DNA from: Echinostoma caproni | Taxonomy: Eukaryota > Platyhelminthes > Trematoda > Plagiorchiida > Echinostomatidae | Direction: 5' to 3' | DNA length: 14,852 nt | NCBI GenBank assembly: GCA_900618425.1 | Contig: UZAN01043054.1 | Coordinates: 5,891-20,742 of the forward strand | Shown: positions 1-10,079 of the stretch, in pieces | Numbering within the stretch: the stretch's first letter is position 1 | How the letters are laid out: the number at the start of each line of letters is the position of its first letter | The notes under the pieces: model-generated | Databases searched by the model: none | Told to the model about the DNA's origin: nothing | Seen by the model: only the letters and a program-made list of their open reading frames with translations | Translations under genes and position numbers: made by a program

Positions 1-290
1 TTCAAACCCAAACGGAAGCCATTAATCGGCACATTTGATCGCTCCTGTACTTTTCTGACAAATCATCTTGGGTGTCATCTCTGTCGCTATGTACTCACTA
101 TCAACCTAGGTATTCAGTAACAAATTATATTTCACGTGGCGTGAATCCTATCTGTTTACATCCTTCCCGTAAAAGTGGTGCAATTTGTGACCCATAAGAC
201 ATCCACCCCCGGTAATTTTCGTCTTCTAGGACTACTGGTTATAAAATAGCTGCGCGATCATTTGAAACGCCACAAACCTTTCAGAGACAG

Positions 291-608
291 TCAATTTAGC
301 TGCCACAGATATAGTGGCTGCTTACTGACCCACAGGTCTCCCATTAGGTCCTCCTCTGCTGCCATCATGTCCAGTGGCATCTGCCCCCCCCCCCCACCCC
401 TGAATAGTTCCAAGGCGTTGGACTGAGTTTGATATGACAGACTCGTGACGAAACTCTCTAAGTTTCGACCCACTTTATCACTTTTGTCACTGGAATAAGA
501 AGCTTCCTCAGTGACTGCCCAATTTCTGTCTGTGTTGATAGGATTGTTTAGATGACGATCCCAGTAACCTTCGGCGAACCACATGGTTACATGCAATCTC
601 TTATTCAC
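291..608 (-). other. Candidate exon or decayed coding frame, 105 codons, unknown product
   Basis: An open frame on the minus strand ends in a stop at 291-293. The frame is open a little upstream of the GTG at 608, back to an in-frame TAA. The predicted peptide is hydrophilic, has a run of five glycines encoded by the poly-C tract at 384-395, and continues into an acidic stretch (MAAEEDLMGD). No domain, signal peptide or membrane segment is recognisable. The start is doubtful because an internal ATG gives a peptide beginning MWFAEGY, and the same MWFA...GY start recurs in a minus-strand frame at 10005-10196. A 105-codon frame is not statistically exceptional in this window, so a chance frame or repeat-derived sequence is quite possible. 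Confidence 0.2.
384..395. repeat. Poly-C homopolymer run
   Basis: Twelve consecutive C residues are followed by A and four more C. On the minus strand this is a G run that would encode glycines in the candidate frame around it. Such a run is prone to length change, so any reading frame across it is unreliable. Confidence 0.9.
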
Positions 609-1804
609 TTCCTTCTGTTCATTAATGACATTTTACCCCAAGCCCTCAGTTTAATTCGGGCTTTTTTCCAAGGATGCCACTCCACACTGTTCTATTTCTT
701 GCAACGCTTTCAATAAGTCCTCTATCAGTATCACTCACGATCGATTTTCTGTGCTCGTATTACCCAATTCAGACCTACGTGTCATTGCTACTTGGATCAC
801 TATTCACGCAGTCGTTTGAAAACCGAAAAGTCCTCTAGTATGTCTCAATTGTGTATTCGTAACTCTTGTCCTCCTGATCTGTAGTTCGACTATTATTCAC
901 TAATTCAACATTTTTACAGTCCTAGTTGACTTCCAATTTTCTTCTTCTCTATCTCACCCCGTTCGTGTTGTTAAATTCCATCGCCCACCCCCAGAAAGAT
1001 TTATCCATTCCGCGCGACAAACGCATATCCTCTACTTTGAATCTCTCGCTCTACAAGCAACATTTCTGTCCCCCCGTGTAATGTTGTAACTATGTCTGGG
1101 GCAGGAGCGTGACCCCTTCTTTGGCACCTTCAGACAGTGTTCAGAAAGAAGTCATTCTATTTGCCACCGATTCGATCCGATCCGACCCCAAAACCCATAC
1201 TTGTCGATCACCGTACTTTAAATTCTACCATTATCAATACGGATTTCTACTGGTAGAGATCACCGCTTTGTTCGTTCCGGTCACATGCTTTGAATCACTC
1301 CTATTAGGTGGCTCCGAAACTCACGGCATTGTGGAACACGCCTTCTTACGTTGTTGTCCCTTTGTCCTTATGACCACTCTAGATATTTGAACGAAGAATC
1401 GATGTGCTGTGTTCTGGATGAATGTTCTTTCATTCATATTGTACAACAGTTTCTATGATTACGGTGTTTATCCTTTTACGATACTTTATGCTTGTCATGT
1501 AGGTACACAATTAAGTATCATGATCATATTCCAATGAGAAGTGCATCAAGATGAGAAGGACGGAAGTGACTGGGATGGGTGGAAATAAATCTTAGACTTG
1601 ATATGATAATTAGTTTTGGGATTTAGTGGACCCTATTCCAAAAAAGAACCCCATATGTTGTGCTGGTCGGTGATGGTACAGTTGGGATGTCGATGGAAAT
1701 GCATTGCTGGAATAGCTTCTATTGACTGATTGCATATTCTGTGCAGAACTCATCAAGCACACCAGAACATTGAGTGTACTAGTACTAGTACGGAAATATA
1801 ATCC
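609..1804. other. No recognisable gene
   Basis: About 1.2 kb without a supportable gene. The part from about 600 to 1080 is pyrimidine-rich on the plus strand, so minus-strand translations look hydrophilic, but stops occur at about the random rate. A plus-strand frame of 93 codons at 1109-1390 has no recognisable motif. A short TAGTAC-type tandem lies near 1777-1791. Confidence 0.5.
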
Positions 1805-1977
1805 TCAACATGGTCGGGATGGACGTCTTGGGTTGTGACTGATCATCCTTCCGTTGCACCTCGCAAAATACTTCTGTAGGATCGAGCATCTCAAATATCC
1901 TCTGCTGAGGAAGCCCTTTTCAATACCATCCCATATTGGAGAAGAAGAAAAGCCAACTTTCGGGCTATAACTGGATC

Positions 1978-1999
1978 GGTGAATCCTTAGAAATTCACC
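1978..1999. other. Perfect inverted repeat (7-bp stem, 8-nt loop)
   Basis: GGTGAAT at 1978-1984 is the exact reverse complement of ATTCACC at 1993-1999, with an eight-base loop between. It could form a small hairpin. No T-run follows that would suggest a terminator, and no function is claimed. Confidence 0.6.
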
Positions 2000-2094
2000 C
2001 AAGGACGTTGGATAAAAACCCTCATTTGAAACCACCCGAAAAGGAATCTATGAACCACACACGCCTCCCTTTTGGGGGCAATTGTCATCGGCTA

Positions 2095-2124
2095 GACTGG
2101 GTACATTGGACGTTCGACCCAGTC
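2095..2124. other. Perfect inverted repeat (8-bp stem, 14-nt loop)
   Basis: GACTGGGT at 2095-2102 pairs exactly with ACCCAGTC at 2117-2124. An overlapping alternative, TTGGAC with GTCCAA, shares the same centre region. This is the strongest short inverted repeat seen in the left third of the window. Confidence 0.6.
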
Positions 2125-2472
2125 CAAAGGGAGTATCATCAACTGAGCTGCGCACTAACCCCCAGTGGATACCGGTTTTAACATATCGACGGGTCAGGCT
2201 TTGGCATTCCCCAGGAAAATTCACCTGCCTTGGCTCGAGAAACCTAATACTACTCCGTCCACTGATAGGTCATTGACTTTTTACTTAGTTATAAATATAA
2301 ATCACATATTTAACGCTAATCTTTACAGATACTGCGCTAAAATACAGACCATTGTACGGCTATTTGTTTTGCACACTGCCTGGATTCAATCACATGGGAA
2401 GCAGAATGGAATAATAACTGTTGTCGTCTTAAATCAATAATCCAATCGATTTCTATTTAAAAATTCCTTAAA

Positions 2473-2478
2473 TTTATT
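2473..2478 (-). promoter_or_regulatory. Possible polyadenylation signal AATAAA (minus strand)
   Basis: TTTATT on the plus strand reads AATAAA on the minus strand, about 90 bases beyond the stop of the minus-strand open tract ending at 2566. The spacing would suit a short 3' untranslated region. The hexamer is frequent in A+T-rich DNA, so it is only weak support. Confidence 0.15.
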
Positions 2479-2565
2479 ACTAACTTCTGTTTGAGTAAAT
2501 GCATACTCGAAAATTATTGTTTAGAATAGTCTTTATCTTTATCTTTTATATGTAAAACACCTGCG

Positions 2566-3015
2566 TCATTCATACAGGTCATTGTTATAAATAAACTCTA
2601 CTGGAGCTTCGTCATTTTCCAACTGATGAACGACCAACCTTGATCGAAATCGAGGAACCGTACTTTTATGCGTTAGGCAACTAATAGAAACAGCAACATA
2701 AGTGGATACTGTAAGATATGTTGTGTCTGGTGAGGGATAATACCATATTAATTCCCTTGAACGAGCCTCGGAACGGCAGACGTTGGAAGCAATGGATGTG
2801 ATGACATTCAGGGTATCACACTAGGTTGGTCAATACTTGTACCGTTCGTTTAGGCATTGTAGTGGTTGGATCCTCATCAGTTATATTTTGTCCTCGGTGG
2901 GCTTGTAAACGAGACAGATAAAATTTGTTGAGTTTAGTAGATTTCAGAGTGATGCTGTTTTCCAGTTCACTTGCCAGCGTTGACGTTAACTTAAAGAAGT
3001 TGACTGGAATCTGTT
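2566..3015 (-). other. Two adjacent minus-strand open frames, possible frameshifted terminal exon
   Basis: From about 3015 to 2824 one frame is open for 65 codons and ends at a TGA. From 2820 to 2569 a second, shifted frame is open for 84 codons and ends at the TGA at 2566-2568. Both peptides are polar and mixed in composition; the second finishes with an acidic-aromatic tail (EFIYNNDLYE). A one- or two-base indel near 2821 would join them. A minus-strand AATAAA lies about 90 bases further on. The junction coincides with a dispersed repeat copy (2814-2869), so the tract may be mobile-element derived. Neither frame has a start codon near its beginning, and no family is recognised. Confidence 0.2.
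2814..2869. repeat. Dispersed repeat, partial copy C (right part only)
   Basis: This stretch begins with TATCACA and ends with TTAGGCATTGTAG followed by GG and TGG. It aligns with 5853-5912, which has the same two anchors at nearly the same spacing (56 against 60 bases). The left part of the family, seen at 4404 and 5784, is absent here. Confidence 0.45.
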
Positions 3016-4378
3016 ACCGCAAATCTCGTGACATTTTATAACACAGAAGACTGATTTGTGATATTTTCTGTTCGAAACTTCAAATTAGCTGAGAAAAATA
3101 CCGTTCCACAAAAAACACGGACGAATAACTTTAGCTCCACTTTGAAATAAACCCTGTCAAATTGTATGAATGCGGTAAACGTTTGCTCGCAAATCAACTG
3201 ATTCAGATCAAGTTGTTTTGGAATGCTTTTGAACCAAATTCATCCTATCGTGAATTAAGCAGTACATAATCTGACATCCATGCACCTCGTTGCTGCTCTT
3301 TCGAGTTCTGCGCACAAAGCCGTGGAATTATAAACACACTCAGACGGGAATGTCCATGTCACACTCGTTCCGAGAATTGTCTAAACAAAGTGAAATATGG
3401 AGTAACAACAAGAAGAAGAACCCCGTGTGAGCCTAAAGGAGTTGGTGTATTGTGTGAGGTTGTTTGTTTTTTCAAGTCAAATATATGCTTTATGCACCCC
3501 GAACGGTGAATATTCGGCAACAAACTTGTCTATCCTCAGGAAAGCAGACATCAGGGTCTATTTTCGATAGTTTGATGATAATTGGTGTATGACTAAACTA
3601 AACTAGGAAATTTCGTCCGGTCGTTCATGCAATATTCATTGCAAAGTATATTTTGATTGGAAGAAATTAACAAGCCGTTTGATGCTAACAGCACAAATTT
3701 CCACAAAACGATCTGTTTTGTAAAATTATTGGTTATTAAAAACCATTTAATTTTTACTGTGAATTACTTTCTTCTACTCTACGAGAACTTCATAAAGAAT
3801 ATTGGTAGTGCATAACTCAGTGTTACCTGCAGGTCAACAGGGTGACAACGACAACCTTATTTGGTGACGGGCGGATTCGCACACGTCACGTTATTTTTAC
3901 GGATCATTGTCTTTGTTTTGCAGAGCAATCGCTTGCCAAATGAAAAACCTTTCACATTTTCATCAGCACTGATAGTACATCGGTTCAGCCAACCCAATAG
4001 CTTTTCTTCTACATGTGGTCCGGTGGTGTACGGTTTCAGTGGGTGAAAATTATAAGTAATGAATGTCAAAATGAATCACTCAGGTTTCTTTTAGAATACG
4101 TCAAGAAACGTGTTACTTTGGTAACCATGAGAACATGTACCTTAGAAATAAAATACTGTACTACCAATGTTGATCAAATGGAAATATCACCCCGTCACGT
4201 TCCAACGAAAATTTGATGTTAAATGGCATTTACCAAGTGAAAGCACATAAAACGTCTTCAGTTATCATGAAATCAAACCGCTGAATGCAAGAAGACGTAC
4301 GCACATTAAGTTCTATGATGGACTCATTTGCACAGGGTGCAAAGTTGTTTAATGTTGCAGTGATTTAAAACATTTGAG
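3016..4378. other. No recognisable gene
   Basis: About 1.36 kb of A+T-rich sequence without a supportable gene. Short overlapping frames at 3857-4216 on both strands (61-70 codons) have no motif and are of the length expected by chance. No repeats or tRNA-like modules were seen. Confidence 0.5.
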
Positions 4379-4987
4379 TTATCTGTGATTTGTTGGGTTA
4401 GCGTGCCCACAGTTAACCTGATTGCGAGGAAATTTCGCGTGATCAAGATTGTAGGGAAATGATGTTGATGCTTGCTCGACGAAAGGGGGATTGTTGGATT
4501 GCCTATCACAAATCAATGACAATTGTCTCATTCTAACAAAATAGAGCAATATCGGTGCATGTTTCTCGTGCTTCCATCTTCAGTGCACGAAGATTTCTCT
4601 TCGAATGAATACATTGTATGAAATAAATGTACCTGTATAGCTAATCAGCAATAGGAATATGATTGTCAGCTGTCGACTCCACGAGTTGCTCCTCACACGT
4701 GAACAAATATGCAAAAGTAATCCATTATTAGATGGTCGTGTACAACTTAAATTAGTGAATATTGTAAGCCCATGAACACTGATGAGCCGAGTACTTGAGT
4801 ACATTTTAGGGATCAAGACTTGATAGAGCCGAAGGTGAGCCGCGCTGTTTTTGTTGGCAATAGGCAAATATAGCAACTCGCATTGCATCCCGGGGCAGCA
4901 GCAACATAAAGAATTCAATGAGCAGCTGCAAATGCGTTTAAGTACCCATTCAGATTCATCCAGGGGAGACTGTCCACTCTGTTGCAT
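4379..4987 (-). other. Long stop-poor minus-strand tract, unknown product
   Basis: A frame opens at the ATG near 4987 and runs 135 codons to a TGA at 4580-4582. It then stays open in the same frame for another 66 codons to the TAA at 4379-4381, giving about 200 codons with one stop. The first peptide has a cysteine cluster near residues 21-34 and a hydrophobic stretch near its end (LTIIFLLLISYTG) that could be one membrane segment. The second part overlaps dispersed repeat copy A and contains the peptide SFPYNLDHAKFPRNQVNCG, whose counterpart in copy B (SPYTLDHTKYVPNQNNCG) is also read on the minus strand. This could be a broken element-encoded frame or chance. Confidence 0.2.
4404..4518. repeat. 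Dispersed repeat, copy A
   Basis: This copy shares with 5784-5867 the anchors TGCCCACAGTTA, GTGATCAAGA, and CTATCACAA followed by CAATG, in the same order and orientation. It contains about 31 bases missing from copy B between the second and third anchors. The similarity between anchors is moderate, so the copies are old. Confidence 0.55.
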
Positions 4988-5363
4988 AATTTGCGCTCTA
5001 TATATTTACCTTATTTGTTGAACCACTCTCCAGCTGAACGCTGGATTCATGGAGTTATAGCACTTCTGCCTAACAAACAAAGTTCACTAAGCCCTTCCTG
5101 GGTAGTTGCTGATAACTCACAACGTTTGACGTGCAAGCACAGAAGTAATAAAAAAGTGATCGGAACAGGATAATGTGAAAAGTGGTCTACCACAATGCGG
5201 TTAAAAATTTCTGACAGGAAAAGGGTAAGCAACTCATGGCATCAACGTAGGAAGTAGATAGTTCTCCCCAGTATGCTTAAATGCACGTTTCCAAAAAGGA
5301 GGTATACTGGAAAGTCCTGTTTTCTCAACTAAACCCTACTTTACCTAATTTTCATAGTTGATG
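4988..5363. other. No recognisable gene
   Basis: Only overlapping 61-63 codon frames are present on both strands, at 4982-5232. They show no motif and are best treated as chance. No repeat was recognised. Confidence 0.5.
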
Positions 5364-5710
5364 TTAGGAAAGTTCGTTTAACGAAGTAGTGAAAATCAAC
5401 TTTCGTAGCTCAGGTGAACTGAATTCATTTCGCCGGTTCGTCGAACTAAGCGGTTTGTTTGCAAATGTTTTATTACCAGCCGAGTTTGCATCTTCACTGG
5501 TTGTGAAGTGACACACTTCTGCCTGTACCTGGTCCCTGCCGTATATCCTTCTTTAGTGGCGATTTTTGTCCCTTTTTCTCATTGTGTTCAACTTGTTCTG
5601 CCGTTAAACGAGAGCGAAGGGAGAGGAGGGCTTGTTCCTCCGTTTGGCATTTGATACTTGGGTTGCATTGGCGTGTACACCTGATCCAGTCCTGTGGAGC
5701 TGTTTACTGT

Positions 5711-5711
5711 N
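5711..5711. other. Ambiguous base (N)
   Basis: A single undetermined base. It affects interpretation of any frame crossing this point. Confidence 0.95.
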
Positions 5712-5764
5712 TTCTTGTGGCCAAACGTCGTATATCACACCGCTAATTTCTGATCGGGTCGGTG

Positions 5765-5778
5765 CTCTCGGGTGAGAG
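5765..5778. other. Short hairpin (5-bp stem, 4-nt loop)
   Basis: CTCTC and GAGAG are separated by GGGT, just left of the first anchor of repeat copy B. It may mark the repeat edge, but a five-base stem is weak evidence. Confidence 0.35.
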
Positions 5779-5783
5779 TACTC

Positions 5784-5912
5784 TGCCCACAGTTATTTTG
5801 ATTAGGAACATATTTTGTGTGATCAAGAGTATATGGAGAAATCCCAATTGTCTATCACAAGGCAATGTTGATAATTAACCCACTCAGTTGTGTTAGGCAT
5901 TGTAGCGGATGG
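5784..5912. repeat. Dispersed repeat, most complete copy B
   Basis: The left part matches copy A at 4404-4518 through TGCCCACAGTTA, GTGATCAAGA and TATCACA. The right part matches copy C at 2814-2869 through TATCACA and TTAGGCATTGTAG. Copy B therefore bridges the other two and best defines the unit, which is at least 129 bases. No terminal inverted repeats or target duplications were seen, so the true ends are unknown. Confidence 0.55.
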
Positions 5913-6243
5913 GTGAACAGGAACGAATTCAGTTCATATTGAAATATTCAACTTGTCGGTACATTGATTTCAAGATAGCGCCTTTAAGCTCATTTAAAAT
6001 GCTAAATACGTGATCTCCCATGATCAATCCTATAATCGAGAGATTTTTGTGCGGATTTATGTTTATTTATGTAAAAAACACTCACGGGTTATCGAAATCG
6101 ATATAACTACCCCCCTCCTCCACATCTCCCATTACCCACCCACACCACTATCATCACCTACACCACCAGCAACTAATCCGAGGCCACAACTATGCTCACT
6201 GGCACCACTAACACCAATTTTCACATCACTGACAACCTCGTTT

Positions 6244-6246
6244 NNN
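6244..6246. other. Ambiguous bases (NNN)
   Basis: Three undetermined bases. The true length here may differ from three, so reading frames across this point are unreliable. Confidence 0.95.
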
Positions 6247-6360
6247 ATTCCATTCAAATGGTATTCTGTGGTCAGTATACTCCTGTTCGTAGTGCGGCGG
6301 ATCAGTGATGATGAACCGACTGTGCAGATCCCTTTTCTGAGAAAAAGAACTGATTCGAAT

Positions 6361-6383
6361 CACACACACACACATACACACAC
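6361..6383. repeat. CA dinucleotide microsatellite
   Basis: About eleven CA units interrupted by one T. It is typical of animal genomes and would be length-polymorphic. Confidence 0.9.
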
Positions 6384-6800
6384 GCTCTCAACAATAGCTT
6401 CCAAACTCCGTTACCAAACACCGTGGGATGGAGGTGTGACAATGCGATCGTTTGAAGAAGCCAATTAAGAACAGGCCCATTATGCAGAGGATTAGGCACT
6501 GTGATCAAATGAAGCGAGATAAGCACAATCATTTTTGTTTAATCCAACGGAGATCCGTGCGCCGCTTTGGTTACTCAAATTTCTGCCGTTTATGTATGAT
6601 CCGTGTGTTTGTTGTGCAGTAACGGAAATGATTTTTTCTGCCACAATGATATTAGAAAGCTCTATACGGTTGTAGAATTTAATGAAAATGGTATTTTATC
6701 GAATTAATGAGGGTGCTGATTTTGAACCTGGGTGTTGATTCCCAGAACAGCCGTTTGTCTGACTTCAGTCGCGTAGGGAATATAATCACAACTTCAGATA

Positions 6801-7880
6801 TTGCCCCGGAATTCACTTCTGTCAAAATCACATTGGTATTGGTTAAATCTGTCGATTGAAGCTATAATTAACACAGCAGAATCAAAGTGCAACGTAAAAT
6901 GGATGTTATCGAATATACCCGAAGATCAAGTGAGCGGGAATTCTGATCATGACTTTGACTCTGTTCTGAACAGGCCGTGCAGCCAAAGTTTGTCCGACGT
7001 CGGGGCACATTCTTCGCATTATGGTTCACAAACTATGATTGTTGGGGGAGTATCGTTAATGATGTGATTAGCGATAAACCACTTCAGCTGGCTGAAAACA
7101 TTCAGTCCATCCTGTCAGCCTTACGTGAGTTGAATCAATCTGCGGCAATGCAAACTACCGACTGTTCATACACAGCGCCGGTGACTGATCACGAATAGAC
7201 TGTCTTATGTCAGAGGTATTTGCGAACAACCTTCCGGGTTTAAAGTAAATGATCACCAACAGTCACGCACAACGCCATGGCACTCCTGCTCGAACGGTAC
7301 AGCAGAGAACTTGGTGAGGATGGTAGAAAGTGCTGTTGAATCGGCAAGCTAGTAGAATGTACTGGGAATGAAACTGCTGTCGAAACATCTCCTATTGCAG
7401 CACAGAAATGCGATGCACGCCAACATTAAAGAAAATTCATGTAAACTGTCCAAATCACGAAGATAGCGATCCGCCATGCAGTGTGTTGACTCGATGACCG
7501 ATAGGGCAGATCGACACTGAATCCACAAAATTCATTCTAAGTGATATCTTAACCCGAGCAAGGATTCCACCGATCCGGCGTTGCAGCATATAGAGATCCA
7601 TAATCAGAAATTTAATACTCCTGAAATGTCTCCTGAAGAGAATGCTCCGTTGGCACTACAAACCAGGAAAAACTACGAGTCAATTCGAACGAGCTCTTTT
7701 GAGGAGAGTTGTGGCTAGTTAACCCTCCGAGAGGACGGCAGCCAAGTGCCTACGTGTTCCAGTTTTTGGATATCGAACAACGGGCCAAAATTAACGGCCA
7801 ATCAAAGGTCACGCAGTTCAATCAGAAACCGTGTGACTCAGAGAACGAGCACAGTGATTGGTCGATATCCGTTCACCCAA
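6801..7880 (+). other. Possible decayed plus-strand coding sequence, unknown product
   Basis: Successive plus-strand open stretches give polar, mixed-composition peptides with changes of frame between them. The first is 6801-7064 (88 codons). The second is 6977-7195 in a shifted frame and includes a helical-looking run (QLAENIQSILSALRELNQSA). The third is 7545-7880 (112 codons with one TAG at 7716-7718), rich in E, N, S, T and P. Between 7200 and 7540 stops are frequent. This is how an old intronless pseudogene would look. However, the total number of stops is only moderately below random expectation and no domain is recognised. Confidence 0.2.
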
Positions 7881-7883
7881 TGA

Positions 7884-10079
7884 TATTAGTATTTACGTAT
7901 CACTTAATCCAGTTGATTTCTTCCAATAAACGAACCGCAACTTTTGTGGCTTTTTTCCTGTATCTTGTTGACGAAAGATTACATCCTACGATTGCTAACG
8001 CGTTTCTGTGCCTCATTTTTGACCGGGATTTGTGATTCATGATCCGTCGCTATTTTGTTCACTATATTGTCCTCGTCATCCATCCTGAAACCGCTTTTGG
8101 CAACAAATGACATTCTATTGAGGTCTTCGAGAAATCTTTAAGATAGGCATGGGCAAGCACTCAAGGTTTGTTTTAATATGTCCCCTCAAAATAAAGTACA
8201 GCATCCGTTAAAATCTAATCAGGCTTCTGTGTGATGCCCATTACAGCTTGTTTAAGGGTCGGTCGCTACCCATTGTATGATCGTAGTCAAATTCTGTCAT
8301 CAAAATCTTGTGATATTTCTCGTCCTGGATAAAAATCATTATCCTTTTCCTGCCGTGAGCAAAACGCTTAAATCATTTATCATTCATACGACACAAAAAA
8401 TAGTCGCCATCGTTTGCTTTGTTTTTTAGGTCTTTGAAACTTCACACAACAGTTAGTGGTGAAAATTTCATTCATGCACAAGTTTTCTACGGCGGTAAAC
8501 ATACTAAACTGAGCCGATGAGCGTTTGTGGTGGACTCTATTATCCAGATAAGAAAGATTATCATTTTCATGAGCTTTGGATTTTAAGCATATGAGCAAAC
8601 TAGCGTTAGTTGAAGAACAAAACTTGATAACAATAATGAACCACACCAGAAAAAACGGTAAACTAATATAAAAATGTTAAAACGTGTGCAGTGAAACACT
8701 CAAAAACATTGTTATTACTCTCATTATCATAGTTATCCATGGTAACGGTTTAGCCTACTGTTCTGCATGCCTATCTCTCTTGTAATTTTCACTACCGCTG
8801 TGGTGTTGACACCATGCTTGCTCGCAAATCGGTTATATTTCTGCACGTATATATATATATATATACATGTATACATATGATACCAGCCGCATTTGAGCGA
8901 CTGCGTACTTTTTCCACAAAAGGCTGACTACAAAACAGCTCCTCTCAGGGAATTGTTAGGACTTTTCTACAATAACATTTGGAATTAAATTGATCATACC
9001 AATAAAATCGCTACACACGTAAAGTTTACAAAACCCATTCTGTGGCATTCAGGGCAAACAAAAGGATGAATTTAAAATTTCGAAAGCAATTTATTCCCCT
9101 TCTCAACCTTATTTATCAATAATCTGAGTAAATCTATCGATCCAACTTAGGATCCTTCTTCGGGACTACTAGGCACGTTGATCTGACTGTCATTTCGTCT
9201 ATAAACGAACTACCACAACTCATTCTCACAAGCCTCCTGCGAAAATCTAAGCTCGCTCACATTTTCACTACCACCCCACCCCACCCGCTCTTATCCAAAC
9301 AATAGGACTAGAAACAAACTTGTCCGTCTCTCTCACTCGTTTAATTACTTTATTTTCACTGTTTCACCGCAACACCTCTCATTATTTTCTTTACCTATAG
9401 TTGATTATAGCAGATCGAAAAATTTACTCGCCCAAGAAATAACTTCACCTATCATCTATGTTCTTCCCTAGTGATTAATGCCTGACTTGAAGAGGTAATC
9501 CTAACATATCCATTCAAAGTAATTGCCAAAATAACTTTCATGCACATTATCCTCGAGCAACAACCTCCCTCTACATATATTTTTACATCATTTAATGATC
9601 GCTAAATAATGTCACTTTTTGGTGAGTATTTCTTCCCATTTTCAATATCGAGCTCAACAAGAACATGTGCTGAAAAAAATGAAATACCTTCCTATAAATT
9701 TTGACCTGTGGCAGTACAAACTAGGGGAGTTGAACAAGCATAACATTATAAATTCTGCTTTAAACAGCTTTGGCCAGAAGTGGTAGAGAACAATGTGGAC
9801 AAAAAGAAATCAGTAATATGTTGCATCTCGTGAGTCTGATAAGCGTAGTATTTCATTTCGGTATTCCATCGAAGAAATGATTTTTACACAGTTTAAATGG
9901 ATCTTGTACCATAGTTTAATGTTTACTGCTCTCCATTTTGTCTCAAGTTTTCCCTCGTTAAAGTTTTCTATTTTAAAAATTTAAACTAAACTTTCCTGAA
10001 CGGTTCAGTTGAGGATCTCTTTATGGAGGTATGGGGTATGTCTAAAACTCTTTTTTGTTTGAATATGTTTATTGTTATT
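7884..10079. other. No recognisable gene
   Basis: About 2.2 kb of A+T-rich sequence. The only distinct element is the TA microsatellite at 8848-8865. An 88-codon minus-strand frame at 8380-8646 has no motif. A C-rich patch occurs near 9270-9290. Confidence 0.5.
8848..8865. repeat. TA dinucleotide microsatellite
   Basis: Nine TA units, followed by related CATGTATACATATG sequence. It is self-complementary and could extrude a cruciform. Confidence 0.9.

Larger units (their letters stand above)
1805..2269 (-). other. Stop-poor minus-strand tract, possible decayed coding sequence
   Basis: One minus-strand frame runs about 155 codons from 2269 to the TGA at 1805-1807 with a single internal stop, a TAG at 2048-2050. 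The peptide before the stop is polar with scattered cysteines, and the part after it is basic and serine-rich. Near 1910 the neighbouring frame gives another open stretch of about 40 codons, as a frameshifted pseudogene would. No conserved domain is recognised and no splice sites were clear. Two strong hairpins lie inside the tract. A single broken frame of this length can arise by chance, so this is a candidate only. Confidence 0.2.
5494..5851 (-). other. Minus-strand open tracts adjoining repeat copy B, possible decayed coding sequence
   Basis: From 5851 to 5591 one minus-strand frame is open for 87 codons with a single internal TGA at 5735-5737. It contains the peptide LDHTKYVPNQNNCG, which resembles one in copy A. 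An overlapping second frame continues to a stop at 5494-5496 and reads as a charged, lysine/glutamine-rich peptide (for example RLTAEQVEHNEKKGQKSPLK). An ambiguous base at 5711 falls inside. The segment is richer in G+C than its flanks, which by itself lowers stop frequency, and a plus-strand frame is open here too. No family is recognised. Confidence 0.2.
5913..6800. other. Low-complexity and gene-free region
   Basis: The region holds a C-rich, CCACC/ACC-repetitive stretch at about 6108-6180, three Ns at 6244-6246, a perfect palindrome GATTCGAATC at 6352-6361 and a CA microsatellite. A 152-codon plus-strand frame (6010-6468) runs through all of these and is judged spurious. Confidence 0.55.

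Noticed and set aside
1097..1178. A possible tRNA-like module ending in GATTCGATCC
   Set aside because: The box A candidate is poor, the spacing of 72 bases is too long, and no stems form.
600..1380. Hydrophilic, protein-like minus-strand translation over about 200 codons
   Set aside because: It contains about eleven stops, the random rate. The polar look comes from the purine-rich minus strand.
1109..1390. A 93-codon plus-strand frame starting with GTG
   Set aside because: No motif is visible, the length is within chance expectation, and there is no supporting context.
6010..6468. A 152-codon plus-strand frame
   Set aside because: It crosses three Ns, a C-rich low-complexity stretch and the CA microsatellite (encoding a TH repeat). 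The openness comes from simple sequence and the frame is uncertain across the Ns.
6430..6700. A cysteine/histidine-containing plus-strand peptide reminiscent of a zinc-binding domain
   Set aside because: The cysteine and histidine spacing does not fit LIM, C2H2 or other known zinc domains, and two frames must be mixed to obtain it.
8380..8646. An 88-codon minus-strand frame
   Set aside because: The length is expected by chance, there is no domain, and no repeat or signal adjoins it.
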